Of a stretch of 64,000 nt of DNA, positions 47,023 through 55,606 are shown in pieces. Numbering within the stretch: the first letter of the stretch is position 1; each line of letters opens with the position of its first letter. The notes below the pieces were generated by a model. It made no database searches and was not told the DNA's origin. It saw only the letters and a list, made by a program, of their open reading frames with translations. The DNA is from Sinorhizobium sojae CCBAU 05684. GTDB lineage: Bacteria > Pseudomonadota > Alphaproteobacteria > Rhizobiales > Rhizobiaceae. Both the position numbers and the translations under genes were made by a program. Location: positions 1 to 64,000 of the forward strand of contig NZ_CP023068.1 of the NCBI RefSeq assembly GCF_002288525.1. Direction: 5' to 3'.

Positions 47023-47552
47023 GCGGCGAGCCCCTCGACCGCGCCTTGATCATGAAGCGCTTCGAGGGAGCAATCGAGGATCTGGGCAACGCACACGGCA
47101 TTCACGCCTTTGCCGTTCCGCCGGAGACGATCGTCGAGGTCTGCCGTTTCCTGAAAGACCATCCGGCGTTTCGGTTCAATTTCCTGTCGGATATTTGCGG
47201 GGTCGATCACCACCCCGAAACGCCGCGTTTCGAGGCCGTGTACCACCTCTATTCGCTGCCGAACAAATGGCGGGTCCGCATTAAGTGCCGGCTTGGCGAT
47301 CCGCCCGAGGTTCCCTCGGTCACCGGCGTCTGGCGCACTGCCAATTGGCACGAACGCGAGGCCTGGGACATGTACGGCATCCGCTTTACCGGGCACCCGG
47401 ACCTGCGCCGGATCTACATGTGGGAAGGTTTCGAGGGCTTTCCCCAGCGCAAGGATTTCCCGTTGCGGGGCTACAAGGACAAGCTGAACCCATTTGGCGC
47501 CGAAGGCCCGCCGCCGACGCAGCCCGATCTTGCCACCAGGGACATCCCATAA
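47019..47552 (+). CDS. nuoC: NADH-quinone oxidoreductase subunit C
   Basis: A 177-residue peripheral-arm subunit. The 30-kDa subunit signature is present: [32 protein letters not shown], and [23 protein letters not shown] with the typical YGIRFxGHPDLRR ending. The start overlaps the nuoB stop (ATGA). Confidence 0.95.
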   Translation: MSGEPLDRALIMKRFEGAIEDLGNAHGIHAFAVPPETIVEVCRFLKDHPAFRFNFLSDICGVDHHPETPRFEAVYHLYSLPNKWRVRIKCRLGDPPEVPSVTGVWRTANWHEREAWDMYGIRFTGHPDLRRIYMWEGFEGFPQRKDFPLRGYKDKLNPFGAEGPPPTQPDLATRDIP

Positions 47553-47582
47553 AGGAGGCCGCTTTCAGATTGGACCCTTGAT

Positions 47583-48797
47583 ATGACCGAAGTCACCGAG
47601 CTCATCAGACCGGAGGGCGAAGCGCTCGATACCAAGGAAGTGCTTCTCAATCTCGGACCCCAGCACCCCAGCACCCATGGGGTTCTCCGGCTCGTCCTCG
47701 AACTGGATGGCGAGTTTGTCGAGCGCGTCGACCCGCATATCGGCTACCTCCACCGCGGCACCGAGAAACTGGCGGAAAGCTTCACCTACACGCAAATCTT
47801 TCCGCTGACGGACCGGCTCGACTATCTCTGTCCGCCCTCGAACAATCTCGCCTTCGCGATTGCCGTGGAGAAACTCCTCGGCATAGAGGCGCCGATCCGG
47901 GCGCAATATATCCGCGTTATGACGGCGGAGCTCGCGCGGATCTCTGGCCATCTCCTGATCACCGGCGCTTTGCCGATGGATCTCGGCGCCATGACCGCGT
48001 TGCTCTACGCCATGCGCGAGCGCGAGATGATCATGGATCTCCTGGAAATGCTCACCGGCGCGCGCATGCACACCTCCTACTGCAGGGTCGGCGGCGTGCG
48101 GGAGGACTTGCCGGATGGGTTCATGGAGAAGGTCCGCGAGTTCTGCGGCATTTTTCCGAACCGGATCCGCGACTATGAGCGGCTGATCGAGAAGAACCGC
48201 GTGTTCCTCAGTCGCACGCAGGGGATCGGCGTGATCTCCGCCGAGGACGCCATCGATCTGGGCCTGAGCGGCCCGAACCTGCGCGCTTCCGGTGTCGACT
48301 GGGACATCCGGCGCGACGAACCCTACGAAATCTACGACCGGCTGGACTTCGACGTCATCACCCGCGGCGAAGGCGATTGCTACGCACGTTGGCAGTGTCG
48401 GGTCGACGAGATGCGCCAAAGCATCCGCATCATCGAACAATGCACCGAACAGATGCCCGAAGGGCCGTTCCAGATCGACATGCCGACCATCGCTTTCCCC
48501 GTGGATAAGGAGAAGGTGCACTGCTCCATGGAGGCACTAATCCAGCATTTCGACCTCTCGGCTTACGGTTTCAACGTCCCCAAAGGAGAGGTCTATTCGG
48601 CGATCGAGGCTCCGAAGGGGGAACTCGGCTTCTACATCCTCAGCGACGGGTCGCCGAAGCCGTTCCGCATGAAGGTCAGGGCCCCCTCCTTCGTCAATCT
48701 TCAGGCGCTGTTCGGCGTGAGCAATGCTCGCTACCTCGCCGACATGATCGCCGTCCTCGGCAGTCTCGATCCGGTGATGGCCGAGGTGGACAAGTAG
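47583..48797 (+). CDS. nuoD: NADH-quinone oxidoreductase subunit D
   Basis: A 404-residue 49-kDa-type subunit forming the quinone site with NuoB. Key stretches are LNLGPQHPSTHGVLRLVLELDGE, HIGYLHRGTEKLAE and PTDR-equivalent LTDRLDYL; the C-terminus APSFVNLQALFGVSNARYLADMIAVLGSLDPVMAEVDK ends as in the family (given in part). The ribosome site AAAGGAGG lies unusually far (25 bases) from the ATG. Normal length. Confidence 0.96.
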   Translation: MTEVTELIRPEGEALDTKEVLLNLGPQHPSTHGVLRLVLELDGEFVERVDPHIGYLHRGTEKLAESFTYTQIFPLTDRLDYLCPPSNNLAFAIAVEKLLGIEAPIRAQYIRVMTAELARISGHLLITGALPMDLGAMTALLYAMREREMIMDLLEMLTGARMHTSYCRVGGVREDLPDGFMEKVREFCGIFPNRIRDYERLIEKNRVFLSRTQGIGVISAEDAIDLGLSGPNLRASGVDWDIRRDEPYEIYDRLDFDVITRGEGDCYARWQCRVDEMRQSIRIIEQCTEQMPEGPFQIDMPTIAFPVDKEKVHCSMEALIQHFDLSAYGFNVPKGEVYSAIEAPKGELGFYILSDGSPKPFRMKVRAPSFVNLQALFGVSNARYLADMIAVLGSLDPVMAEVDK

Positions 48798-48813
48798 AAG
48801 GGGCTCGGATGCG

Positions 48814-49329
48814 ATGACGATGCGCGAAGATATCGAAGCGGTGGCGGCGCGGTATCCCAGCCGGCGCTCGGCGATCATGCCCGCGCTGCTGATCGCGCAG
48901 AGGGAGTATGGTCATCTGCCCGGCCCGGTGCTGGAAGAGGTCGCCGATATTCTGGGCGTCGAGCGAATCTGGGTCTACGAGCTTGCGACCTTCTATACGC
49001 TCTTCCATACGGAGCCGGTGGGGCTGTTTCACCTGCAACTCTGCGACAATGTCTCCTGCATGCTTTGCGGCGCCGAGGCGTTGCTCGAGTATCTGGAGGC
49101 GGCACTCGGCATCGGCAAGGGCGAGACCACGCCGGACGGGTTGTTCACACTCGATACGGTCGAGTGCCTCGGCGCCTGCGAGATGGCACCGGTGATGCAG
49201 GTCGGCGACGACTACCACGGCAACCTCGATGTGGCGCGGCTGAAGGCTCTCCTGAAAGACTTTCGGGCGATGGCGGCCGGGCAGGCTGCAAATCCCGCGC
49301 CTGCTTCCGCCCGGCCTGCGGGAGAATAG
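48814..49329 (+). CDS. nuoE: NADH-quinone oxidoreductase subunit E
   Basis: A 171-residue 24-kDa-type subunit binding the N1a [2Fe-2S] cluster. Its four cysteines are in LCDNVSCMLCGAE (two spaced as CxxxxC) and VECLGACEMAPV. It works next to NuoF at the NADH end. The C-terminal tail is Ala/Pro-rich. Confidence 0.95.
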   Translation: MTMREDIEAVAARYPSRRSAIMPALLIAQREYGHLPGPVLEEVADILGVERIWVYELATFYTLFHTEPVGLFHLQLCDNVSCMLCGAEALLEYLEAALGIGKGETTPDGLFTLDTVECLGACEMAPVMQVGDDYHGNLDVARLKALLKDFRAMAAGQAANPAPASARPAGE

Positions 49330-49333
49330 TGCC

Positions 49334-50599
49334 ATGTTCGAGCGGGTCCTCCTGAAGAATGTCGATCTGCCGGACGGCCATTTGCTGCGGACCTACGCGG
49401 CCGGCGGCGGCTACGAGGCGCTTGCGAAGGTGCTTCGTGAGCATACGCCCGATGAGGTCGTCGAACTCGTCAAACAGTCCAACCTGCGCGGTCGCGGCGG
49501 CGCCGGCTTCCCGACGGGAATGAAATGGAGTTTCGTGCCGAAGCAATCGGACAAGCTGAAATATCTGTGCTGCAACGCCGACGAGGGCGAGCCCGGCACC
49601 TTCAAGGACCGGATCATCATGGAGCGCGACCCGCACCAGCTCATTGAGGGGCTGGCGGTCAGCGGCTATGCGATCGGGGCGGAAACCGCCTATGTCTATA
49701 TCCGTGGAGAATATGTGACGGCGATCCGCCGCCTGGAACAGGCGATCGCAGAGGCCCGGGATGCGGGTTATCTCGGAAGGGGCGTCCTCGGTTCGGACTT
49801 CAATTTCGATGTACATATTCATTGCGGCGCCGGCGCCTATATCTGCGGCGAAGAGACTGCGATGCTGGAATCGCTCGAGGGCAGGCGGGCGCAACCGCGG
49901 CTGAAACCGCCATTTCCGGCCGTGGCCGGGCTCTATGCGAGCCCGACGGTGATCAACAATGTCGAGACGCTCGCCTGCGTGCCGCATATCGTCACCCGGG
50001 GCGCGGACTGGTTTCGCGGCATCGGGCCGGACAAGAGCCCAGGCCCGAAGCTCTACTGCGTGAGCGGCCAGGTGCGCAGACCCGGCCTCTATGAGCTGCC
50101 GATGGGCATCGCCTTGCGCGAACTGGTCGAGGAGCATGCCGGCGGAACGCTGCCGGGCCGAAAGGTCAAGGCGGTGATCCCGGGCGGCGTCTCCGCGCCG
50201 GTCATACCCGAGGTTGGGCTGGAGGTGGGGATGGATTTCGACTCGCTCGCCGCCGTGGGCTCCATGCTCGGCTCAGCGGGCGTAATCGTGGTCGACGATA
50301 CGACCTGCATGGTCAAGGTCGCCACCCGGATCGTCGAGTTCTTCCACCATGAGTCCTGCGGCAAGTGCACGCCGTGCCGGGAAGGATTGAACTGGGCCGT
50401 CAAGGTTTTGCGCCGGATTGAGGCGGGGGAGGGCACGGCCGGCGATCTGGAGCAATTGGACATGCTCTGCAATGGCATTTTCGGCAACACCTTCTGTGCG
50501 CTCGGTGACGGCGCGGCGATGGGGCTGCGGGCAGCACTCAAGCATTTCCGCGACGAGTTCGTCGCCCATATCGAGGAGCGCAGGTGCCCGTTCCACTGA
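49334..50599 (+). CDS. nuoF: NADH-quinone oxidoreductase subunit F
   Basis: A 421-residue NADH- and FMN-binding subunit. Motifs are GRGGAGFPTGMKW (NADH/FMN glycine loop), CNADEGEPGTFKDR, and the N3 [4Fe-4S] ligands ESCGKCTPCREG with a later cysteine in TFCALGD. It starts 4 bases after nuoE. A mosaic repeat separates it from nuoG. Confidence 0.96.
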   Translation: MFERVLLKNVDLPDGHLLRTYAAGGGYEALAKVLREHTPDEVVELVKQSNLRGRGGAGFPTGMKWSFVPKQSDKLKYLCCNADEGEPGTFKDRIIMERDPHQLIEGLAVSGYAIGAETAYVYIRGEYVTAIRRLEQAIAEARDAGYLGRGVLGSDFNFDVHIHCGAGAYICGEETAMLESLEGRRAQPRLKPPFPAVAGLYASPTVINNVETLACVPHIVTRGADWFRGIGPDKSPGPKLYCVSGQVRRPGLYELPMGIALRELVEEHAGGTLPGRKVKAVIPGGVSAPVIPEVGLEVGMDFDSLAAVGSMLGSAGVIVVDDTTCMVKVATRIVEFFHHESCGKCTPCREGLNWAVKVLRRIEAGEGTAGDLEQLDMLCNGIFGNTFCALGDGAAMGLRAALKHFRDEFVAHIEERRCPFH

Positions 50600-50615
50600 C
50601 GAGGCGGCGCAAGCT

Positions 50616-50720
50616 CTACAGCGCCGCGCGTCTTATCAGACGCGCAAAGATCGCTGTAGTACTTTGAATTGCTGCATGTCTTTGTCCTTAAATCGAAGTC
50701 GATTTAAGGAGACATGCATT
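50616..50720. repeat. Rhizobial intergenic mosaic repeat between nuoF and nuoG
   Basis: Modules in order: CTACAGCG...CGCTGTAG (50616/50652), GCGCGTCT...AGACGCGC (50626/50638), GCATGTC...GACATGC (50674/50711) enclosing CCTTAAATC...GATTTAAGG (50686/50701). It directly precedes the AGGAGGAAGC ribosome site of nuoG. Related copies are at 45795 and 53791, with a worn copy near 38054. Confidence 0.75.
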
Positions 50721-50730
50721 AGGAGGAAGC

Positions 50731-53328
50731 ATGGTTAGCGTTACGATCGACGGACAGGTTCTCGAAGTCGCGGCCGGCTCCACGGTGCTCCAGGCCGCCG
50801 AGCGTCTGGGCATCGAGATTCCGACCTTCTGCTATTGGAAGCGGCTGCCGCCGCTCGCCTCCTGCCGCATGTGCCTGGTGGAGATCGAGGGGCTGCGTCG
50901 GCTGCAGCCGTCCTGCGCTACCGTGGTCGCGGACGGCATGGTGGTGCGGTCGAACACGCCCCTGATCGAGGAAACGCGCTCGTCCATGCTCGACATGCTG
51001 CTCGCCAACCACCCGCTCGACTGCCCGATCTGCGACAAGGGCGGCGAGTGCGAGCTTCAGGACATGGTGATGGCCTACGGGCCGCGCGAAAGCCAATTCC
51101 GCGACCCAAAACGCGTGTTCCACTCGAAGGACCTTCGTCTGAGCCCCGTTATCATCATGAATGTCAACCGCTGTATCCAGTGCCAGCGCTGTGTGCGCAT
51201 GTGCGAGGATGTCGTCGGTGCGGTGGCGCTGGGCACGGTCGAAAAGGGCATGGATACCGCCGTCACCGGTTTTGAGGGCAGTCTCGCGAGCTGCGACCAG
51301 TGCGGCAACTGCGTCGAGGTCTGTCCGGTCGGCGCGCTGATGAGCTTTCCCTATCGCTACAAGGCGCGACCCTGGGACCTCCAGGAGACCGATACGATCT
51401 GCCCGCATTGCGGCACCGGCTGCCAGCTCACCGTGGGGGCCCGAAAAGGCGAGTTCCTGCGGGTCCGCTCGGACTGGGAGCACGGCGTCAACCGTGAAAC
51501 GCTCTGCGTGCGCGGCCGCTTTGGGCTCGATTTCATCGAGGGCCGCGACCGCATCAAGCGGCCGATGATCCGCCGGGACGGCACGCTCACGCCGGTTTCC
51601 TGGATGGAGGCGGGCGACTATCTGGCCCGGCGCCTCGCGGCTCTCAACGGGAAGGCAGCGGGCGGACTCATTTCGCCGCGTCTGCCGAACGAGGTGCTCT
51701 ATCGGTTCCAGAAGTTGATGCGGACGGTATTCCATACCAACAATATCGACTGCTCATCGCGCTGGTCCACCCCGGTCGACACCCTGGTCCCGCTGATGGC
51801 AGGCTTCTACAGCCGTGCGCCGCTCGAAGAGGTGATCGGCAATGACACCGTGCTTGTGATCGGCGGCAATGTGACCGAGGAAAACCCGGTCACCGAATAT
51901 CTGCTGCGTGACGCCGCGCGGCGGCGCACCAGATTGCTGATGCTCTCGGCGCGGCCATCGCGGCTGGACGCCGATGCCCAGGCGGTCGTTCGGCTGCGGC
52001 CGGGCGCTGAGGCCCGGAGCCTCGCCTCTTTGGCGGCGGCGCTCGCAGGGGGTGAGAGCTTGCCGGGCGGGGGGCTTGCCGAGATCCGCTCGGCAATCGG
52101 CGGGCCGGCGGAAGATTCCGGTGCGGGGATCGACCGGATGGCGAGCGCGCTTGCGGAAAGTCGCAGCGTCGCCGTGCTGGTGAGTGTCGACCTGCTGCGA
52201 TCCCCGGAGGCGCGCGCGACACTTGAGCAGCTTGCCAATCTGCTGCAGCTTCTCCGTCTGCTCGGCAAAGGCCCGGCGATGCAGTTCCTCTTCGATCGTG
52301 CGAACCAGCTGGGCGCCTGGGACATGGGGGTTCTGCCGAAGGTGCTGCCGGGGCTGCAGGCGCTCGCCGACGGTCAGGCGCCCCCAACGTTCGAACGGGT
52401 CTGGGGATCGGAAATCCCGCCTGAACCGGGCGTGGATTTCGACGCTATGCTGGAAATTTGTGCCGGCGGGAGCATGGGCGCCCTCTACATCGTCGGAACC
52501 GACCCGCTGATTTCCTATCCGGACCGGGAATTCGTGCGGCGGGCCCTTGATGCCGCCGATCTCCTGATCGTGCAGGACGCGTTCCTGACCGAGACCGTGG
52601 GCCTTGCCGATGTGGTGCTGCCGGCGGCGGGTTACGGCGAGGAAGCGGGCACCTTCACCAACAACGAAGGCCGAACCCAGAGGGTCCGCAAATTCCGCCA
52701 GCCCGCCTTCGAGGCGCGGAACAATCTCGCAATCTTCGATTTCGTCGCGGCGCTCGGCAATCGGCCGCTGCAGCCCTCGACCGAGGACGAGGTCTTTGGC
52801 GAGATCGCCCGGCTGGTTCCGGCCTATGCGAGACTGACGCCGGACGGGCTCGGCGCCGACGGCGCATTCACCAGATCGGCCTTGGAGCCGCCGCCGGCCA
52901 CCTTCTTTGCGATGCCGCCTGCCCCGGCGACGGCCGACCGGCTGATGCTGATCACCGGCAATTGCCTGTTCCACAATGGCTATGAATCCGAACGCTCGGA
53001 AATCCTGAACACGGTTGCGGATGATCCCTATGTCGAGATGAGTGCAGAGGACGCTGCCGAACTTGGCCTTTCGGATTGCGATCCGGTGGTGGTGCAATCC
53101 GCTCGGGGCGAACTGACGGCGAAGCTGAAGGTCAACAGGCGCTTTCCGCGGGGCCTCGTGTTTGTTCCCGAGAATTATCGGGCGCTGTGCCTCAACAGCC
53201 TGATGCGGCGGGGTGAATATCCCTGCCCGGTGGAGGTTCGCGCCGCCGGCGCCAGCGATGGCATTGCTCCTCTGGCCGGCTCGGCCAAGCCTCAAGATTT
53301 CGGCGGCGGCGTGGCCGGCTCGCCCTGA
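50731..53328 (+). CDS. nuoG: NADH-quinone oxidoreductase subunit G
   Basis: An 865-residue subunit, longer than typical chromosomal alphaproteobacterial NuoG (about 690 residues). The N-terminal [2Fe-2S] ferredoxin domain has FCYWKRLPPLASCRMCLVEI. Then come CPICDKGGECELQD, CIQCQRCVRMCEDVVG and CDQCGNCVEVCPVG clusters. CPHCGTGCQL with CVRGRFG gives the formate-dehydrogenase-like (N7-type) cluster. The rest is a molybdopterin-oxidoreductase-like domain including a dinucleotide-binding-type end (ELGLSDCDPVVVQSARGEL). A molybdenum cofactor is not implied by this. Confidence 0.95.
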   Translation: MVSVTIDGQVLEVAAGSTVLQAAERLGIEIPTFCYWKRLPPLASCRMCLVEIEGLRRLQPSCATVVADGMVVRSNTPLIEETRSSMLDMLLANHPLDCPICDKGGECELQDMVMAYGPRESQFRDPKRVFHSKDLRLSPVIIMNVNRCIQCQRCVRMCEDVVGAVALGTVEKGMDTAVTGFEGSLASCDQCGNCVEVCPVGALMSFPYRYKARPWDLQETDTICPHCGTGCQLTVGARKGEFLRVRSDWEHGVNRETLCVRGRFGLDFIEGRDRIKRPMIRRDGTLTPVSWMEAGDYLARRLAALNGKAAGGLISPRLPNEVLYRFQKLMRTVFHTNNIDCSSRWSTPVDTLVPLMAGFYSRAPLEEVIGNDTVLVIGGNVTEENPVTEYLLRDAARRRTRLLMLSARPSRLDADAQAVVRLRPGAEARSLASLAAALAGGESLPGGGLAEIRSAIGGPAEDSGAGIDRMASALAESRSVAVLVSVDLLRSPEARATLEQLANLLQLLRLLGKGPAMQFLFDRANQLGAWDMGVLPKVLPGLQALADGQAPPTFERVWGSEIPPEPGVDFDAMLEICAGGSMGALYIVGTDPLISYPDREFVRRALDAADLLIVQDAFLTETVGLADVVLPAAGYGEEAGTFTNNEGRTQRVRKFRQPAFEARNNLAIFDFVAALGNRPLQPSTEDEVFGEIARLVPAYARLTPDGLGADGAFTRSALEPPPATFFAMPPAPATADRLMLITGNCLFHNGYESERSEILNTVADDPYVEMSAEDAAELGLSDCDPVVVQSARGELTAKLKVNRRFPRGLVFVPENYRALCLNSLMRRGEYPCPVEVRAAGASDGIAPLAGSAKPQDFGGGVAGSP

Positions 53329-53333
53329 TCCCG

Positions 53334-53774
53334 TCAGCGATAATTCGTGCCGCAGATGTAGTCGTGCAGGTCCTGCTCCGTGCGCAGCGCCTCGTCGAGC
53401 CGGTGCTTGACCACGTCGCCGATGCTGACGACGCCGACAACATCCTCGCCATCCCTGACGAGCACATGGCGCGTGCGCCGCTCGGTCATGATCGCCATCA
53501 CGAAAGGCAGCATATCGTTTGTCGAACAGGTCGCCACGCTGCGGGTCATGATGTCGGCGGCGGGCATCAGGACCGCCTCCGCCCCGTGCGCCGCCACCGC
53601 ATTGCAGCAATCGCGTTCCGACAGGGTGCCCATATACTGTCCGGGCCCGCCGCTGACGACCACGAAGCCGATATTCCTATCGCGAAACAGCCGCAGGACC
53701 TCCACCATTGACTGATCGGGCGTGACCGAGACCACTCCGGATCCCTTGCCCTTTACGATTTCGCCGACAAACAT
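53334..53774 (-). CDS. CBS-domain protein
   Basis: A 146-residue protein made of two CBS motifs (SVTPDQSMVEVLRLFRDRNI and ATCSTNDMLPFVMAIMTERR, the latter ending RHVLVRDGEDVVGVVSIGDVV). Paired CBS domains bind adenosyl nucleotides and act as energy sensors. It lies where the nuo membrane-subunit genes would normally follow, convergent with nuoG and downstream of nuoI. Start set at the ATG at 53774; a regulatory role in respiration is only suggested by context. Confidence 0.9.
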   Translation of the reverse strand: MFVGEIVKGKGSGVVSVTPDQSMVEVLRLFRDRNIGFVVVSGGPGQYMGTLSERDCCNAVAAHGAEAVLMPAADIMTRSVATCSTNDMLPFVMAIMTERRTRHVLVRDGEDVVGVVSIGDVVKHRLDEALRTEQDLHDYICGTNYR

Positions 53775-53790
53775 CTCCACGCCTCCTCTC

Positions 53791-53888
53791 CTGCAGCGCC
53801 GTGCGTCACCTCGGACACATGAAGGTCGTTGCAGCCCTTCCAATCGCCGCATGTTTCCTTAAATCGGAGCCGATCTAAGGAAACATGC
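53791..53888. repeat. Rhizobial intergenic mosaic repeat between nuoI and the CBS gene
   Basis: A 13-bp perfect arm, GCATGTTTCCTTA (53849) with TAAGGAAACATGC (53876), enclosing AAATCGGAGCCGATC. A worn CTGCAGCG...GTTGCAG module precedes it. Same family as 50616. Confidence 0.72.
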
Positions 53889-53916
53889 GAGGCTCCGGTT
53901 TGACAGCTGGCGCGCT

Positions 53917-54483
53917 TCATGTTCGCCGGATATTGCGCCACCAGTTGTATCCCCGCGGCTCGTTTGCCTCGACCAGCCCGGTCTCCTCCGTGTGCAGGCG
54001 AGCGGCGACCACGCCACCGCCGGTCGCGGCCTTGCCCGGCTTCAGGAGCAGATCGTCGCGGCCGATCACCAGGTCCTGCGAGGAGAAACTCGAGAATTCG
54101 TATTGCTGGCCAAGCGCGATCGCGTCCGCCGGGCAGGCGTCCTCGCAGAGCCCGCAGAACAGGCAGCGCGCCGTGTCGATTTCGAATATTGCCGGGCGCC
54201 GGTTCCCTTTCTCATCCTCATAGGGAACGACTTCGATGCAGTCGCAGGGGCAGATGCGCGCGCAGAGTTCGCAGGCGACGCATTTGATTTCGCCCTCTGC
54301 GTCGCGCTTGAGGAAATGATGCCCGCGATAGCGCGCATAGGGCAGCCATTTCTCCTTGTCCGGATACTGCATGGTCACGGATCTGGAGAACATGTAGCCG
54401 AAGGTCAGGCCGAGCGCGCTCGCGAGATCGGCGAAGAAAGCCCAGCCGACCCATGATCCAGCTCTGTCGAGTGCGCGCGACAT
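53917..54483 (-). CDS. nuoI: NADH-quinone oxidoreductase subunit I
   Basis: A 188-residue ferredoxin-type subunit carrying two [4Fe-4S] clusters (N6a, N6b): CVACELCARICPCDCI near residue 68 and CLFCGLCEDACPADAI near 107. The N-terminus has a hydrophobic anchor (WAFFADLASALGLTFGY). It lies downstream of nuoH on the minus strand, so the pair is inverted relative to nuoA-G. The start is the ATG at 54483. Confidence 0.95.
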   Translation of the reverse strand: MSRALDRAGSWVGWAFFADLASALGLTFGYMFSRSVTMQYPDKEKWLPYARYRGHHFLKRDAEGEIKCVACELCARICPCDCIEVVPYEDEKGNRRPAIFEIDTARCLFCGLCEDACPADAIALGQQYEFSSFSSQDLVIGRDDLLLKPGKAATGGGVVAARLHTEETGLVEANEPRGYNWWRNIRRT

Positions 54484-54500
54484 CGTCGCCTCGCTGCGGC

Positions 54501-55493
54501 CTAAGATAACAAAATGCCTGTTATGATTATGTTCGCCAACGACAGAGGAAGCAAGACTTTCCAGCCGATGGTCATCAGCTGATCGTAGCGGTAGCGGGGG
54601 AAGGTGAAACGGAACCACATGAACAAATAGACGAAGAAGGCGACCTTCAGGAGAAACCAGAGTAGCGGCGGCAGGGGGATCAGCACGCCGTTCCAGCCGC
54701 CGAAGAAGAGGATCACCACCAGGACCGATACCAGCACCATGATCACGTATTCGCTGACCATGAAGAAGGCGAAGCGGATGCCGCTGTATTCGGTGTGGAA
54801 CCCCGCGCCCAGATCGCCTTCCGCCTCCGCCAGATCGAAGGGAATGCGCTGCGCTTCGGCAAGTCCGGCGACGAAGAACACGAAGAAGCCGACCGGCTGG
54901 TAGACGACGTTCCAAAGGCCGGCTTGCGCCCGCACGATGTCGAGGAGGCTCATCGATTGCGCCAGCATGACAACGCCGATGACTGCAAACCCCATCGGGA
55001 TCTCGTAGCTGATCATCTGCGCGCAGGTCCGGAGGCTGCCGAGGAGCGCATATTTGCTGTTGGCGGCCCAGCCGCCGAAGATGACCCCATAGACCTCGAG
55101 ACCGATCACCGCGAAGACGAAGAGCAGCGCCACATTCATGTTGGAGACGTAGAGCGTGATCTCGGCGCCGAGGACCGAGACCGTCTCGCCGAAGGGTATC
55201 GCGACGAAGACCACGAAGGGAGGGACCATGGCCAGGATCGGCGCCAGCTTGAAGAGGAAGCGGTCGGCCTCGGTCGGGATGTGGTCCTCCTTGGTCAAGA
55301 GCTTGATCCCGTCCGCCATCGGCTGCAGCAACCCGTGCCAACCGACGCGCATCGGCCCCATCCGCTGCTGCATGTGACCGGCGATCTTTCGTTCCATCCA
55401 GGTCAGCGGCAAAGGGAGCAACAGCAGGATCGCGATCAGCAACGCGACCTTGAAGGCAATCAGACCGAGGGCGACCACAAGTTCCATGTTCAC
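54501..55493 (-). CDS. nuoH: NADH-quinone oxidoreductase subunit H
   Basis: A 330-residue ND1-type membrane subunit that couples the peripheral arm to the proton-pumping membrane arm and lines the quinone tunnel. It has about eight hydrophobic segments and the conserved loops WMERKIAGHMQQRMGPMRVG and RIPFDLAEAEGDLGAGFHTEYSG (given in part). The start is GTG at 55493, with an in-frame ATG at 55487 as an alternative. It is followed by nuoI after 17 bases. Confidence 0.95.
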   Translation of the reverse strand: MNMELVVALGLIAFKVALLIAILLLLPLPLTWMERKIAGHMQQRMGPMRVGWHGLLQPMADGIKLLTKEDHIPTEADRFLFKLAPILAMVPPFVVFVAIPFGETVSVLGAEITLYVSNMNVALLFVFAVIGLEVYGVIFGGWAANSKYALLGSLRTCAQMISYEIPMGFAVIGVVMLAQSMSLLDIVRAQAGLWNVVYQPVGFFVFFVAGLAEAQRIPFDLAEAEGDLGAGFHTEYSGIRFAFFMVSEYVIMVLVSVLVVILFFGGWNGVLIPLPPLLWFLLKVAFFVYLFMWFRFTFPRYRYDQLMTIGWKVLLPLSLANIIITGILLS

Positions 55494-55606
55494 GGCTACT
55501 CATGCAAGGGGTTGAAACACCGAGCACGTTGCGCAGCTGTCCGTAACTCCAAACGGTACAGCCGCGACGTGTTTCTTGCAATGCCGGCCGGCGGCATCTG
55601 TGCCGG

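Noticed and set aside
51754-53610. Very long minus-strand open frame opposite nuoG (over 600 codons)
   Set aside because: Shadow of a GC-rich coding sequence; its translation lacks motifs and nuoG is unambiguous on the other strand.
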